This document shows positions 21,769 to 57,404 of a DNA stretch of 64,000 bases, one piece after another. The DNA comes from Diadophis punctatus similis. Lineage: Eukaryota > Chordata > Lepidosauria > Squamata > Dipsadidae. Where the stretch lies: positions 241,942,677 to 242,006,676 of the forward strand of contig JALIGW010000002.1 in assembly GCA_023053685.1 (NCBI GenBank), read 5' to 3'. The notes under the pieces are model-generated. The model saw nothing but the letters and a program-made list of their open reading frames with translations, searched no databases and was not told where the DNA came from. A program made the translations under genes and the position numbers. Numbering within the stretch: the first letter of the stretch is position 1; every line of letters starts with the position of its first letter.

Positions 21769-22013
21769 AATAGTTCCTATTGCAACTATGGCTTGTCTGT
21801 GAAAGGCTGGACAAGATGCCCAGAGAAAGTAGAAGCTTTGCTGCAAGGGAAGATTGAAGGGATCCTGTCTCTTGACAGCTAGATCACTTGTCGCTCCATC
21901 TGGACTGTGTCCAGGGCCTTAAATGCTGCATATTCATCAATCCAAGAGGAAAGTGAAAGATGGCAAAGATTGGTTGGTTGTTCAGCAGTTGCAGCCATGG
22001 CAGGTATTCCCTC
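21769..22013 (+). pseudogene. V2R exon-3 remnant (3' end of exon)
   Basis: Encodes the last third of a V2R exon 3: CSYCNYGLSVKGWTRCPEK, then an in-frame TAG after ILSLDS near 21880, then [19 protein letters not shown] and the exon end before GCAG|GTATTC. No neighbouring V2R exons accompany it. A sister copy at 59855-60105 shares flanks on both sides, so both come from one duplicated pseudo-exon of another V2R subfamily. Confidence 0.8.
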
Positions 22014-22132
22014 TGCATAACCCTGTGGTGTCCTTCTTTTCTATTTTTTTAAATGTATTTATGAACATCATTATTTTCTTCAGAGATTTGGCATTCTTGA
22101 CTATGGGGTTATGTACTTTTCCATAGTATTTA

Positions 22133-22570
22133 TTTATTTATTTTGTTTGTCACACATGTACAAGATAGTAGGTATTGGTATAAACATAACCATAAGCAAA
22201 GTAGGTATAGGTAAATTAGGCAATAGGACAGTAGGACAGGGACGGTAGGCACGATGGTGTGCTTATGCACGCCCCTTACAGATCTCTTAGGAATGGGGTG
22301 AGGTCGACAGTAGACAGTCTAAGGTTAAAGTTTTTGGGGTTTGGGGAAGAAACCACAGAGGTAGTGCATTCCAGGCATTGATCACTCTGTTGCTGAAGTC
22401 GTATTTTCTGCAGTCGAGTTTGGAGCGGTTTACATTGAGTTTGAATCTATTGTGTGTTCATGTATTGTTTCGGTTGAAGCTGAAGTAGTCATTGACAGGT
22501 AGGACATTGTGGTAGATGATTTTATGAACTACATTTGGGTCAGGTCGAAGGCGACGAAGTTCTAAGCTAG
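22133..22570 (-). mobile_element. Rex1/CR1-group LINE 3' end, second copy
   Basis: Matches 4566-5000 in the same orientation, with more indels. It interrupts sequence that is continuous at about 60225-60235 in the sister duplication, so it inserted after that duplication. Confidence 0.82.
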
Positions 22571-22768
22571 CATATTTTTCCCATCAAGTATTTATTTCTC
22601 ATCTTTTATTTTTCAGATCTTCATTATAAACTTCTAATATAATCCATTATCTCCTTCTGTCTTTCTCCACTGCTTGCCTTATTTGATGTTTCTTTGTAAT
22701 GTCATCTTTTTAAATATTATGCTTCTTAACATCATCAGATTATGTTTTGGAGATATTGGCCCAGTGAA
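22571..22768 (+). other. 3' flank of the V2R pseudo-exon (duplicated at 60230-60395 and 61418-61445)
   Basis: Shares most of its sequence (CTTCTAATATAATCC... onward) with 60285-60395, and its last part (CAGATTATG...GATATTGGCCCA) with 61418-61445. Non-coding. Confidence 0.7.
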
Positions 22769-24160
22769 GCCATCCACCCATTTGCCATCCAGTCAAAGCC
22801 AGTGGAGCCAAAAACATGGGCACAGGGGGAGGTAGAAGCCATCATAGACATGGGCTGCACCCACTGCCTGATCAGCCTGTCCACAGTCCTAAAATTGGGG
22901 ATTAGGACAAAAACAATGACCCTGCCCATATGGTTTGAGCAGGTTGATGGGTTGCTGATAGGGGGGCCCTGCCATGCTCCTCACCAAACCAATAAGGCTA
23001 AATATGGGCCGGCACTGGGAGATCATCCTCTTAGTAGTGGCTCCAAAGATGACCGAAGCAGTGATTCTAGGGCTAGCGTGGCTAGACAAATGGCCCTCAT
23101 CATTTAGCAATAGCAATAGCACTTACACTTATATACCGCTTCACAGTGCTTTACAGCCCTCTCTAAGCAGTTTACAGAATTCAGCATATTGCCCCCAACA
23201 ATCTGGGTCCTCATTTTACCGACCTCGGAAGGATGGAAGGCTGAGTCAACCTTGAGCCAATGAGATTTGAACAGCTGAACTGCTGAACTGCAGTGCTGCA
23301 TTTTAACCACTGTGCCACCTTGGCTCAGTGGGAAGGAGGTGCCCAAAAGCTAAGACTGAGGATAGGCCCTTTCCCTCCCTCTGAAGCTGCTGCAGGGGGA
23401 GCTGTCCAATGGCTGAACAACACTAAGCGAGACTAGAGAGCCAAAACCCCATCCGAGCAGCTCCCAGGGATGCCTAAAAATCCCTAAAGAGTACCAAGAC
23501 CTAGCAGGTGTGTTCCATGAAGAGGAATGCAACACCCTACCCCCACACACACACACTGCCCAACAGACTGTGCCATAGAATTTGTGCCTGGGGCAAAACT
23601 ACCCAAACTGAAAAAGTACTCCATGGCCCCTAAGGAAATGAAGGAACTAGGGGAGTATATTGACTGGAACCTAGCTAGAGGGTTCATACAACCAGCAAAA
23701 TCGATGGTACCCAACCCAATCCTTTTCAAGGAGAAAAAAGATGGGTCGATGAGGCTATGCGTGGATTTTAGGGGAATAAATGCCGTTTGCATGGAAAATA
23801 TGTACCCACTCCTTCTCATGAAAGACCTTCTAGCCTACCTAGTGAAAGGAAAAGTCTTCACCAAATTAGACCGGCGAGAGGCATACTACAGGGTACGAAT
23901 CAAAGGAGACGGATTGAAAACAGTATTGAATTGTCCCTTAGTGACCTTCCAGTTTAAAGTCATGCCATTTGGTCTCCAAGGAGCCTCTGCCGTGTTCATG
24001 CAACTAATCAATGAAGTGCTGCATGAGCACTTATACAAAGAGGTCCTCCTTTATTTGGACGACATTCTCATCTTCACTGAGACTTTAGAGGAGCACATCA
24101 AACTGGTGCAGCAGGTACTCAAAAAACTCCTCGCAGCCAAGTTATACATAAAACTTACTA
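22769..24160 (+). mobile_element. Ty3/gypsy LTR retrotransposon fragment: protease and RT
   Basis: A retropepsin-like motif (AIIDMGCTHCLIS, with Met where the catalytic DSG-type triad is expected) is near 22830-22880. RT follows in a 255-codon frame (23527-24294) with KEKKDGSMRLCVDFRGIN, FTKLDRREAYYRVRI, MPFGLQGASAVFMQLIN and YLDDILIF. The expected D.R.AY palm motif is mildly altered. A SINE interrupts it at 23104-23325. RNase H and integrase are missing; the copy stops where the opposite-strand LTR begins. Dead. Confidence 0.85.
23104..23325 (-). mobile_element. tRNA-derived SINE inside the gypsy fragment
   Basis: Same family as 1590-1846. The tail side carries (AGCAAT)n at 23104-23118, and the minus-strand head GAGCCAAGGTGGCACAGTGG ends near 23325. 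Confidence 0.85.
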
Positions 24161-24176
24161 ATCCCACCAGACCAGC

Positions 24177-24572
24177 TGTCAGGGTTCCAAGTAACATACC
24201 CACAGCAAACAAAACTCTGAGGCAGGTAGATTCCTCAAAGAATAGTTTTATTGGATATGCCATATTGGCACAGGCTGGTGAAAACCGCCTCTAAACGTTC
24301 CCGCAGTTTTCACCTAAGTAAAAGTAGAATTTTTTTCACTTTCTCAAAACAATCAGTCACACAGTTCAATCAGGATACAGTCCAGTTGCTAGGTGAGCGC
24401 AGTCCCCTCCTTCCAAGCACCTGCTGGAATGTCCTTGGTTCCCAAGAGAAAGCATTTTGTTTTGGCTACAAACCCCAGCTATCTCTACTCTCCCCTCACT
24501 ATTCCTTAGCTCCAGTTGTGGCAGCCCTGAAGCCTCAAAATGGCCTCAGTCAGGTCAGCTTCAGTGTTGACA
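24177..24572 (-). mobile_element. Ty3/gypsy 3' LTR (396 bp)
   Basis: On the minus strand it runs TGTCAACACTGAAG...GAACCCTGACA, with TGTCA/TGACA inverted ends. A purine-rich PPT (AAGTGGGGGGGGCGCC) directly precedes it at about 24588-24573. The matching 5' LTR was not found in the window. Confidence 0.82.
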
Positions 24573-25165
24573 GGCGCCCCCCCCACTTAATTGAAAAGGC
24601 TCCCCTGCAGAGGGAAGAAAGTACAGAGAGGCTAGTCACAACTCAACCTAACCCACCTCCTTCCCTCCCTCCCAGGTGGCCCCTTGGGCTTCTGGGGATA
24701 TATGTCATGAAACTGCTTAACCAACCTATCTACCTTCACATCCCAACTCTTGACCCAAGTGGCCTCAGCAAGTGGGTACCCCTTCCAGTGCACTAAGTAC
24801 TGTAATTGACCCCTATGCAGCCTACAGTCTAAAATCTTTTTTCACCTCATAGTTCATTTCCCCCCTCAACCACAATTGGTTTTGGGGCTGCCCGATCTAA
24901 CAGCCTGATCTGGGAGCCTACCACTGACTTTAACAAGCTGCTGTGAAAGACCAGATGCACTTTCCCTAACATATGGGGGAATCTAAGCTGTATGGTAACA
25001 GGATTGGTTACTTTCACTATAGGAAAGGGTCCTATGAACTTTGGGCCCAGCCTTTTACAGGGAAGCCGTAATTTTAGATATTTTGTGGACAGGTGGACCT
25101 TGCTGCCCACTTGGAATGGTGGCTTGGGGTAGCGGTACCTTGTTGAGGCCTTTGACTCAATTTCC
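24573..25165 (-). mobile_element. Ty3/gypsy pol 3' end: integrase C-terminus and chromodomain
   Basis: The minus-strand frame 25110-24847 carries the GPY/F-like integrase tail (RLGPKFIGPFPIVKVTNPVT, VFHSSLLK). After a frame break a chromodomain follows at about 24845-24720 (LQYLVHWKGYPLAEATWV), marking a chromovirus-type gypsy. Chromodomains target integration to modified chromatin in this group. It is 5'-truncated at about 25165 and no longer coding as a whole. Confidence 0.82.
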
Positions 25166-25556
25166 CTCTCTATTTATTTACAACTACTGAACATCCAAAA
25201 CTGCCTGGAAAATGGCCCCAAAATGGCTTGAAAATGGCTGAAAATGACTTGAAAAAGGGTCCGGAAAACGGCCCGAAAAATGAAGATTTCAAATCTTTAA
25301 TTACCTCTCTTGAAGCTGTACAACAATCTGGATTTGAAAGGGGAAGAGGAATTCGTAGCTTGTGTGGGCACACACTTCAGACCTCTCAATACCTCATATC
25401 CATTGTGCTTTTTCCTGCTCCGCTGCACAAATCTTTTAAATGTTTGCTTGCAGACACAAAATGAGCCTTCACCCCAAAGCATATTCCCCCTTCGGAATTT
25501 GGATTATTACACAACCATATGAAATAGTATAAAATCGCACTACTAATCACAGTAAC
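25166..25556. other. Unassigned; short degenerate GAAAATGG repeats
   Basis: About 25195-25280 repeats a loose GGCCTGAAAATGGCT-like 10-mer. No gene recognised in the rest. Confidence 0.4.
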
Positions 25557-25564
25557 ACCTGGAC

Positions 25565-26007
25565 CAGGGGTGGGTTCCTACCGGTGCAGTCCAGTGTGCA
25601 GCTCCGGTAGGGACCCGCCGATTGCCTAATTTGCGCGCGCCGGCTCTGGTACCATCTTTGCCGGTCCGGCGCACTGCCACCTCTTTTTTGGAAGTTTTTG
25701 GTGATTTTTTGCTTTTGCACATGCGCGGAAGCAAAATGTCGCCGAAATCTCACTAGGGGACGCGCAAGAGAGAGATTTCAGTGAGATTTAGCTTCCGCAC
25801 ATGCACGAAAGCAAGAAATTGGCAAAGTCGTGCATGCGCATGTCCCCTCGCAAGATTTTGGCGAGATTTTGCTTCCGTGCATAAGCAGGAAGCAAAATCG
25901 CGTGAGGGGTGCGCACGCGTAGCGAGGGGGCATGCGTGCATAGCAAGGGGGCACGCGTGCGCAACATGGCAGTGCACCAGTAGCGAGGTAAGTGCAACCC
26001 GCCCCTG
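25565..26007 (+). mobile_element. hAT MITE (CAGGGGTGGGTT family)
   Basis: Ends CAGGGGTGGGTT/AACCCGCCCCTG with a perfect 8-bp duplication ACCTGGAC (25557-25564, 26008-26015). The interior has several GCGAGATTTTGCTTCCG-like units. Non-coding. Confidence 0.92.
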
Positions 26008-26015
26008 ACCTGGAC

Positions 26016-26644
26016 TATAGCAAAACTTTGTGAAAAAAATTGATATAAGTTCCCATACTTCATATATAGATTATGTTGAACAAATGTAATGTCTTTGGGT
26101 TGATTTAAAGCCAAGATATGAAAATAAGGAAAACAAGAAACCTTCAACAAAAACTTGAATTGCCATAATATTGTCTTCCTAAAGTCCCCTGCTTCCTCCT
26201 TTGCTCCAATTACAATTTATGTACTAATAAACTTTACATCCAGTTTTAGAACCCATCCTGAGAAAGTAAGCTTGAAAGAGGGTCAAAAATCCTTCCACCC
26301 ACTTGGACCTTTTCCTCATATCAGTACATCAGTTATGGGATGGGGTAGGGAAGGAATCTTAAGTATCAGTGTAAAAGTCCCTTTTTTCCAGTGATAACAG
26401 TTCTAGGATAAATCAGATCAATAATAACGTCTGTCCATCTATCTCTCCTGCTCAACTTTTCCTCATTATCTGACTATTCCAGAATATAAATAAAGACAGA
26501 GGAGGACAGTTTTATGATTGGGAGAACTTTGTGTCTATTTTTAGGGTCCCATACTATAAATAAAGAGAATGGAGGACAATTCTTGTGACTGAGAGACCTT
26601 TGTGTCTATTTTTAGGGCCAGAATAATCACAGCTCAATGACAGA
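26016..26644. other. Unassigned; contains a 72-bp tandem duplication
   Basis: Two adjacent copies of about 72 bp (26480-26550 and 26552-26622) share AATAAAGA, GGAGGACA and TTTGTGTCTATTTTTAGGG. No gene recognised. Confidence 0.55.
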
Positions 26645-26652
26645 GCATAGAT

Positions 26653-27021
26653 CAGTGATGGCGAACCTTTTTGGCACCGAGTGCCGAAAGGGAAGCACTT
26701 CGCATGCACACATGCGCATGCTCGTCTGGGTCGCGACCAGGAAGAGGAATTGCCCAGGGGGGCATGCATGCACCAAAAAAATGTACTTCCGGTTTCCAGC
26801 CATCAAGTCTTCCGGTTACTGCCGCGCATGCGCACATGCCAATCAGCTGGCCAGCATGCTCATGTCAAAAAATGGAAGACCAGCACACATAAAGTCCAGC
26901 TGATCATCGTGTGTGCATGCGTGCCAGAAACCCGGAAGAGGAACAGCCGACGCCGCGCGTGCCAGGTGACATGGCTCCACGTGCCACTTCGGGCACACGT
27001 GCCATAGGTTCGCCATCACGG
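26653..27021. mobile_element. hAT MITE (GATGGCGAACCT ends)
   Basis: Ends CAGTGATGGCGAACCT and AGGTTCGCCATCACGG, flanked by a perfect 8-bp duplication GCATAGAT (26645-26652, 27022-27029). A relative is at 29534-30358. Confidence 0.93.
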
Positions 27022-27280
27022 GCATAGATATTGCATATTCAGGCAAAGCAGAGCTGAGGAAAACTTCTGTTGAGATCACTGTGAACTTCTCATAAATTAT
27101 GGTCCATGAAGGGGGGGAGGTTAGTGATCCTTAGATGACCTTTCTATATTTTTATGCATAAAGCATGTTTCTATTAGAATCTTCCTTCATAGATATGCTG
27201 CTCAGGATAATCTGTAATATGTTTTTTTAAGGAGACCAAAGCACAGATCCCTAAAAAGGATCTTAATTTGCCCATTTTTA

Positions 27281-27462
27281 ACATGGTTTTTCAAACTTGC
27301 AATCCTAAAATGTGTGGACTTCCAGAATTCCCCGGACAGCATTCTGGAAGTCGAAGTCTATACATCTTAGAAGTTGCCAAATTTGAAAAACACTGATCTT
27401 ATCAGAACATCTAGCTCAGGGGTATCCAACCTTGGCAACTTTAAGACTTGTGGACTTCAAAA
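27281..27462. mobile_element. Two short hAT MITE pieces (first copy)
   Basis: 27281-27393 is a palindromic piece ending GAAAAACACTGATC. 27418-27462 is the first 45 bp of the CAGGGGTCTCCAACCTTGGC family, cut off at GACTTCAAA. The pair is repeated at 27884-28019. Confidence 0.7.
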
Positions 27463-27579
27463 ATTGCACACTACTAATATCATCCTTTCATGCCTTTTCA
27501 GATCAGGTATGTTTTGAAAGAAAAAAATCTGTATCATTAAGTCTCTTTACTCTTCTATTCTACTCTTCTATAATCTGCA

Positions 27580-27880
27580 GATAAAGCATTTCCATTTTCT
27601 AATACAAGACATCAGTTCTCCTTGGATGGCTAGACAAGATGGCCACAGAGGAGGAGGAGGAGGAGGAGGAGGAGGAGGAGGAGGAGGAGGAGGAGGAGGA
27701 GGAGGAGGAGGAGGAGGAGGAGGAGGAGGATTTAAAAGATCTAGTCTCAAAAACATTTCATTAACCTCATAGTGTGGATTGTGACACGGGCTTTAAATGG
27801 TGCATGTTCAACTAGGACCAAGAAGAGAATGAGGAAGGCTGAGAACTTCTAGCATGCAAGGAAGATACAGCCATGATAAT
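27580..27880 (+). pseudogene. V2R exon-3 remnant with GGA expansion (copy 1)
   Basis: The last part reads VWIVTRALNGACSTRTKKRM, the ALNAAYSS region of V2R exon 3, then an in-frame TAG and a degraded QPW end. Upstream of it, where V2R exon 3 has a Glu-rich loop, a (GGA)n tract has expanded. Multiple frames and stops; dead. Sister copy at 28690-28925. Confidence 0.6.
27649..27731. repeat. (GGA)n microsatellite
   Basis: About 27 units. The sister copy at 28741-28774 has a much shorter, interrupted version. Confidence 0.95.
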
Positions 27881-28053
27881 TCCAGAATTCCCCAGACAGC
27901 ATTCTGGAAGTTGAAGTCTACACATCTTAAAAGTTGCCAAATTTGAAAAACACTGATCTATCAGAACATCTAGCTCAGAGGTATCCAACCTTGGCAACTT
28001 TAAGACTTGTGGACTTCAAAACGGGCTGAAAAACAGGCAGGGGCAGGGCCAGC

Positions 28054-28222
28054 CAGTGGTGGGATTATCCCGAACCGGTCCGAACTGGCTGAATCCCACC
28101 TCTGCCTTTGAGGCGAGTGGCCAGGAGGTGGGGCTGGGTGTGATGAGTGATGTTGAGTTAGCCACGCCTACCCAGCCAGTCATTATGGCAGAAAACTGGT
28201 TGTTATTTGAATCCCACCACTG
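28054..28222 (+). mobile_element. hAT-like MITE (CAGTGGTGGGATT ends)
   Basis: Ends CAGTGGTGGGATT/GAATCCCACCACTG. The interior has GCCACGCCTACCCAGCCAG, typical of the other MITEs here. The flanking 8-mers do not match, so one side may be rearranged. Confidence 0.75.
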
Positions 28223-28298
28223 GATGTATCCAATAAATAGTTCTCTGAGGAATCTATCTCCCTCGGAGTTCTGTTTTCTATGGGTGCATTACTTGGAA

Positions 28299-28412
28299 CG
28301 CTGACACTAATTTTGTCCCCTTGTCAAAGAATGCAATAAGATTTGTCTGGCATGATCTGTTTTTCACAAACCCACGTTGGCTTTTGGTTATGACTCTGTT
28401 TGCCTCTAGGGG
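28299..28412 (-). mobile_element. CR1 LINE RT fragment
   Basis: The minus strand encodes ANRVITKSQRGFVKNRSCQT NLIAFFDK, nearly the same as CR1 at 38213-38298. Only about 110 bp. Confidence 0.85.
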
Positions 28413-28689
28413 GCAACAACTGAGAGGTGCAACAACTGAGCAGGATGAGCAGATAAGCATTCCCAGTGCCCACATTTCTATCTGCAATTGGACAAATCAC
28501 TCGCTACTCCATGGCAACTACTAACTTTATAATATTTTTATTTTTATTTTGCTCTCAAAACTGATCACACCATTGCACACTACTAATATCATCCTTTCAC
28601 GCCTTGTCAGGTCAGGTGTGTTTTGAAAGAAAAAAATCTGTATCATTAAGTCTCTTTACTCTTCTATTCTACTATTCTATAATCTGCAG

Positions 28690-28925
28690 ATAAAGCATTT
28701 CCATTTTCTAAAACAAGACATCAGTTCTCCTTGGATGGCCACAGAGGAGGGGGAGGAGGAGGGGGAGGAGGAGGATTTAAAAGATCTAGTACCAAAAACA
28801 TTTCATTAACCTCATGGTGTGGATTGTGACACAGGCTTTAAATGGTGCATCTTCAACTAGGACCAAGAAGAGAATGTGGAAGGCTGAAAACTTATAGCAT
28901 ACTAGGAAGATACAGCCAGGATACA
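28690..28925 (+). pseudogene. V2R exon-3 remnant (copy 2)
   Basis: Matches 27580-27880 closely across the exon remnant, and the flank 28571-28690 matches 27462-27580. The GGA tract is short and interrupted. Dead fragment. Confidence 0.6.
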
Positions 28926-28984
28926 GCCAAGAATTACAATACAGCCAACCATACCTATTTTTGCGATATTCGAGAATAAATATG

Positions 28985-29402
28985 ATGACAGAGTTGGTCT
29001 GCTGGTGGTCCCATCAGCCAAACAATGTGGTGGGCCCACGAATGAGGGCCTTCTCTGTGGCGGCAGCGGCTCTCTGGAATACACTACCCCCCAAGATCCG
29101 CATAATTCCCACCCTGCCAGCCTTCAGAAAAGCATTAAAAACATGGCTTTGTCTACAGGCCTGGGGCCAATGATTTTAATACAACACCAATTATTCTTGG
29201 CCGCATGAGTGAATTATGGGGTTTTTAAATTGTGGTTTTTTAAAATGCTTTAAAATGTTTTAATTGTTTATATTGTTTTAATTTTGTTCTTAAATCGTTT
29301 AACAGTTTTGTAGATTTTGTATTCAATATGCTGTGAGCCACCCAGAGTCCCATTGGGAGTTGGGTGGCATACAAATCTATTAAATAAATAAATAAATAAA
29401 TA
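28985..29402 (+). mobile_element. L2 LINE 3' end (older copy)
   Basis: Encodes the VPSAKQC...RAFSVAAAALWNTLPP end of L2 ORF2, then a 3' UTR with CACCCAGAGTCCCATTGGGA and a (TAAA)n tail at 29380-29402. More diverged than the L2 copies at 39-50 kb. Confidence 0.88.
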
Positions 29403-29533
29403 ATTTCATAATGACTTCTTTTTGTGAATAGTGACTCCTTGCAAGCTTCCATTTAAAGAAAATAAGAAAAGGTCTTTTAGATCAGGCCAGTGCCCATATT
29501 TATGACAAAATGACCAACCAGATACCTCTAGAG

Positions 29534-30358
29534 CCATGATGGAGAACCTCTGGCACGAGTGCCACAGGTGGTACATGGAGCCCTCTCTGTAGGCACGTGA
29601 GCTGTTGACAAGCTCTGATCCACTGCGCATGTGCGCATGCCTCCCGCCGGCCAGCTGATTTTCAGGTCAGACACATGCATGCTTTCTCCTCACTTTTTGC
29701 GGCCCGTGCCTTTCCTGATTTCTGGAGATTCCATCCCAGTGCTGTTTGGGCACACAAGGCTTTCCCCCCTCCCAGCTCTGTTTGCAGACGGGAGGCTTTC
29801 CCCCCTTCCAGCTCTGTTTGGGGAAAGGAGGCTTTTCTCCCCTCCCAACTCCATTAGGGGAAAGGAGGCTTCCCCCCTCCCAGCTCTGTTTGGGGAAAGG
29901 AGGCTTTTCTCCCCTCCCAACTCCGTTAGGGGAAAGGAGGCTTCCCCCCTCACAGCTCCATTTGGGGATGGGAGGCTATTCCCCCCTCCCAGTTCAGTTA
30001 GGGGAAAGGAGGCTTCCCCCCTCCCAGCTCTGTTTGGGGAAAGGAGGCTTTCCCCCCTCACAGCTCCGTTTGGGGAAAGGAGGCTTTCCCCGCTCCCCGC
30101 TCCATTTGGGGATGGGAGGCTTTCGCCCCTCACAGCTCCATTTGTGGAAAGGAGGCTTTCCCCCTTCCCACAGCTGTTTTGGGATGTGAGGCCAAAACAG
30201 GGGGGTCATGCACGCATGCATGGGGGGTCGTGTGTGCATGTGCAGGGGACAGGACATGCGGGAGGGTCATTTCATTATGGGTGTGGGCACTCATGCATGG
30301 GCGACAGTGCGCGTGCGCACACGTTTGGCACCTGAGGGAAAAAAGGTTCGCCATACTG
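29534..30358. mobile_element. hAT element with internal 36-bp minisatellite
   Basis: Ends CCATGATGGAGAACCT and AGGTTCGCCATACTG, flanked by CTCTAGAG/CTCTAGAA (7 of 8). Related to 26653-27021. The middle (29757-30180) is a tandem array; outer parts are CpG/TG-rich. Non-coding: the long frames in it are repeat products. Confidence 0.85.
29757..30180. repeat. Minisatellite, about 12 units of about 36 bp
   Basis: The unit is of the type CCCTCCCAGCTCTGTTTGGGGAAAGGAGGCTTTCCC, shown here only as a class. Copies alternate between a TTTTCT and a TTCCCC variant in part of the array, suggesting dimer expansion. The unit length is a multiple of three, so several frames stay open by chance. Confidence 0.92.
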
Positions 30359-30366
30359 CTCTAGAA

Positions 30367-31128
30367 TGTCTTCAAGAAGAAGACATAAGTACTATCCCTA
30401 CTTCTGACTGGGTGTTTCTGTCTAACCTCCTCACTCTTCCTTACAACATCCAAAGGATAGTCAATTAGATAACAGATTCTGCAGTTCTGTTGGGAATCTT
30501 TTTCTGGTAATGTTATCAAACTGTACTTTAGCTCATTTCTTGTTTAACTTCTACATAATAACTTAGCTAATCCAGACTATGCTCCTCCTAATACAACTAG
30601 AAGGTGTCTTTATAGTCTTCTTATGCTGTTGATGCTGAAATCCTGGGTTTGATACTGCAAAGAACCCCAATTTTAGATAAACTATGATACAATTAAAATA
30701 ATGGTATTTTAAAGACCCACCCTGCATTTTTTCTGGCATACCAAAAACATTCCCATTGCACAAGTGTCCTGTTTAAAATATCTTGGTGGGACATATCAGA
30801 GCTAAGGTAACCTAAGGGCACAGGATAGATATACTACCTCAACTACTCAAAAGAGCTGTGAAACTATATTGTATTTGGTTTTTTATGTTGTGTTTATTTT
30901 TGTTGTGTGTTATGTTTTTAAAGGAAAATTCAATAAATATTATTCTTAAAAAAAAGAGCTGTGAAACTATATTGCAATTTTGCTGGACAAGAATGGAAGA
31001 CACTATTGTATAACTACCCTTTAATTTTTTGAAGCAAAATCATTGGTTCACTCCTGCATGGAGAACTGCTTGGACCATTTCTTAGGTTTGTCCTGTTGGA
31101 AAACTTTGACATTTTGGATTTCCTCTTT
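30367..31128. other. Intergenic, 3' flank of V2R-2
   Basis: No gene. It contains a short L1-like tail insertion at 30872-30951. V2R-2 ends at 31129 on the minus strand. Confidence 0.45.
30872..30951 (+). mobile_element. Very short LINE 3'-tail insertion
   Basis: About 80 bp ending in AATAAATATTATTCTTAAAA plus an A run, flanked by a perfect 23-bp direct repeat (30849-30871 and 30952-30974). The long duplication and A tail are marks of target-primed reverse transcription by an L1-type machinery. Confidence 0.82.

Positions 31129-57404
<26,276 letters not shown>

Noticed and set aside
22831..23107. Possible host aspartic-protease gene
   Set aside because: The retropepsin-like motif is followed by gypsy RT in the same orientation and has no host-gene structure.
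24251..24796. 181-codon + strand frame
   Set aside because: Runs across the minus-strand gypsy LTR and PPT; no family resemblance.
27568..27756. Poly-proline minus-strand frame
   Set aside because: Translation of the (GGA)n microsatellite.
29757..30180. Regularly spaced repeats resembling a CRISPR array
   Set aside because: Units are directly adjacent with no unique spacers, in vertebrate DNA.
29631..30335. 234-codon frame with 12-residue repeats, and similar ones on both strands
   Set aside because: Product of a 36-bp minisatellite inside a hAT element. All frames are open because the unit is a multiple of three.
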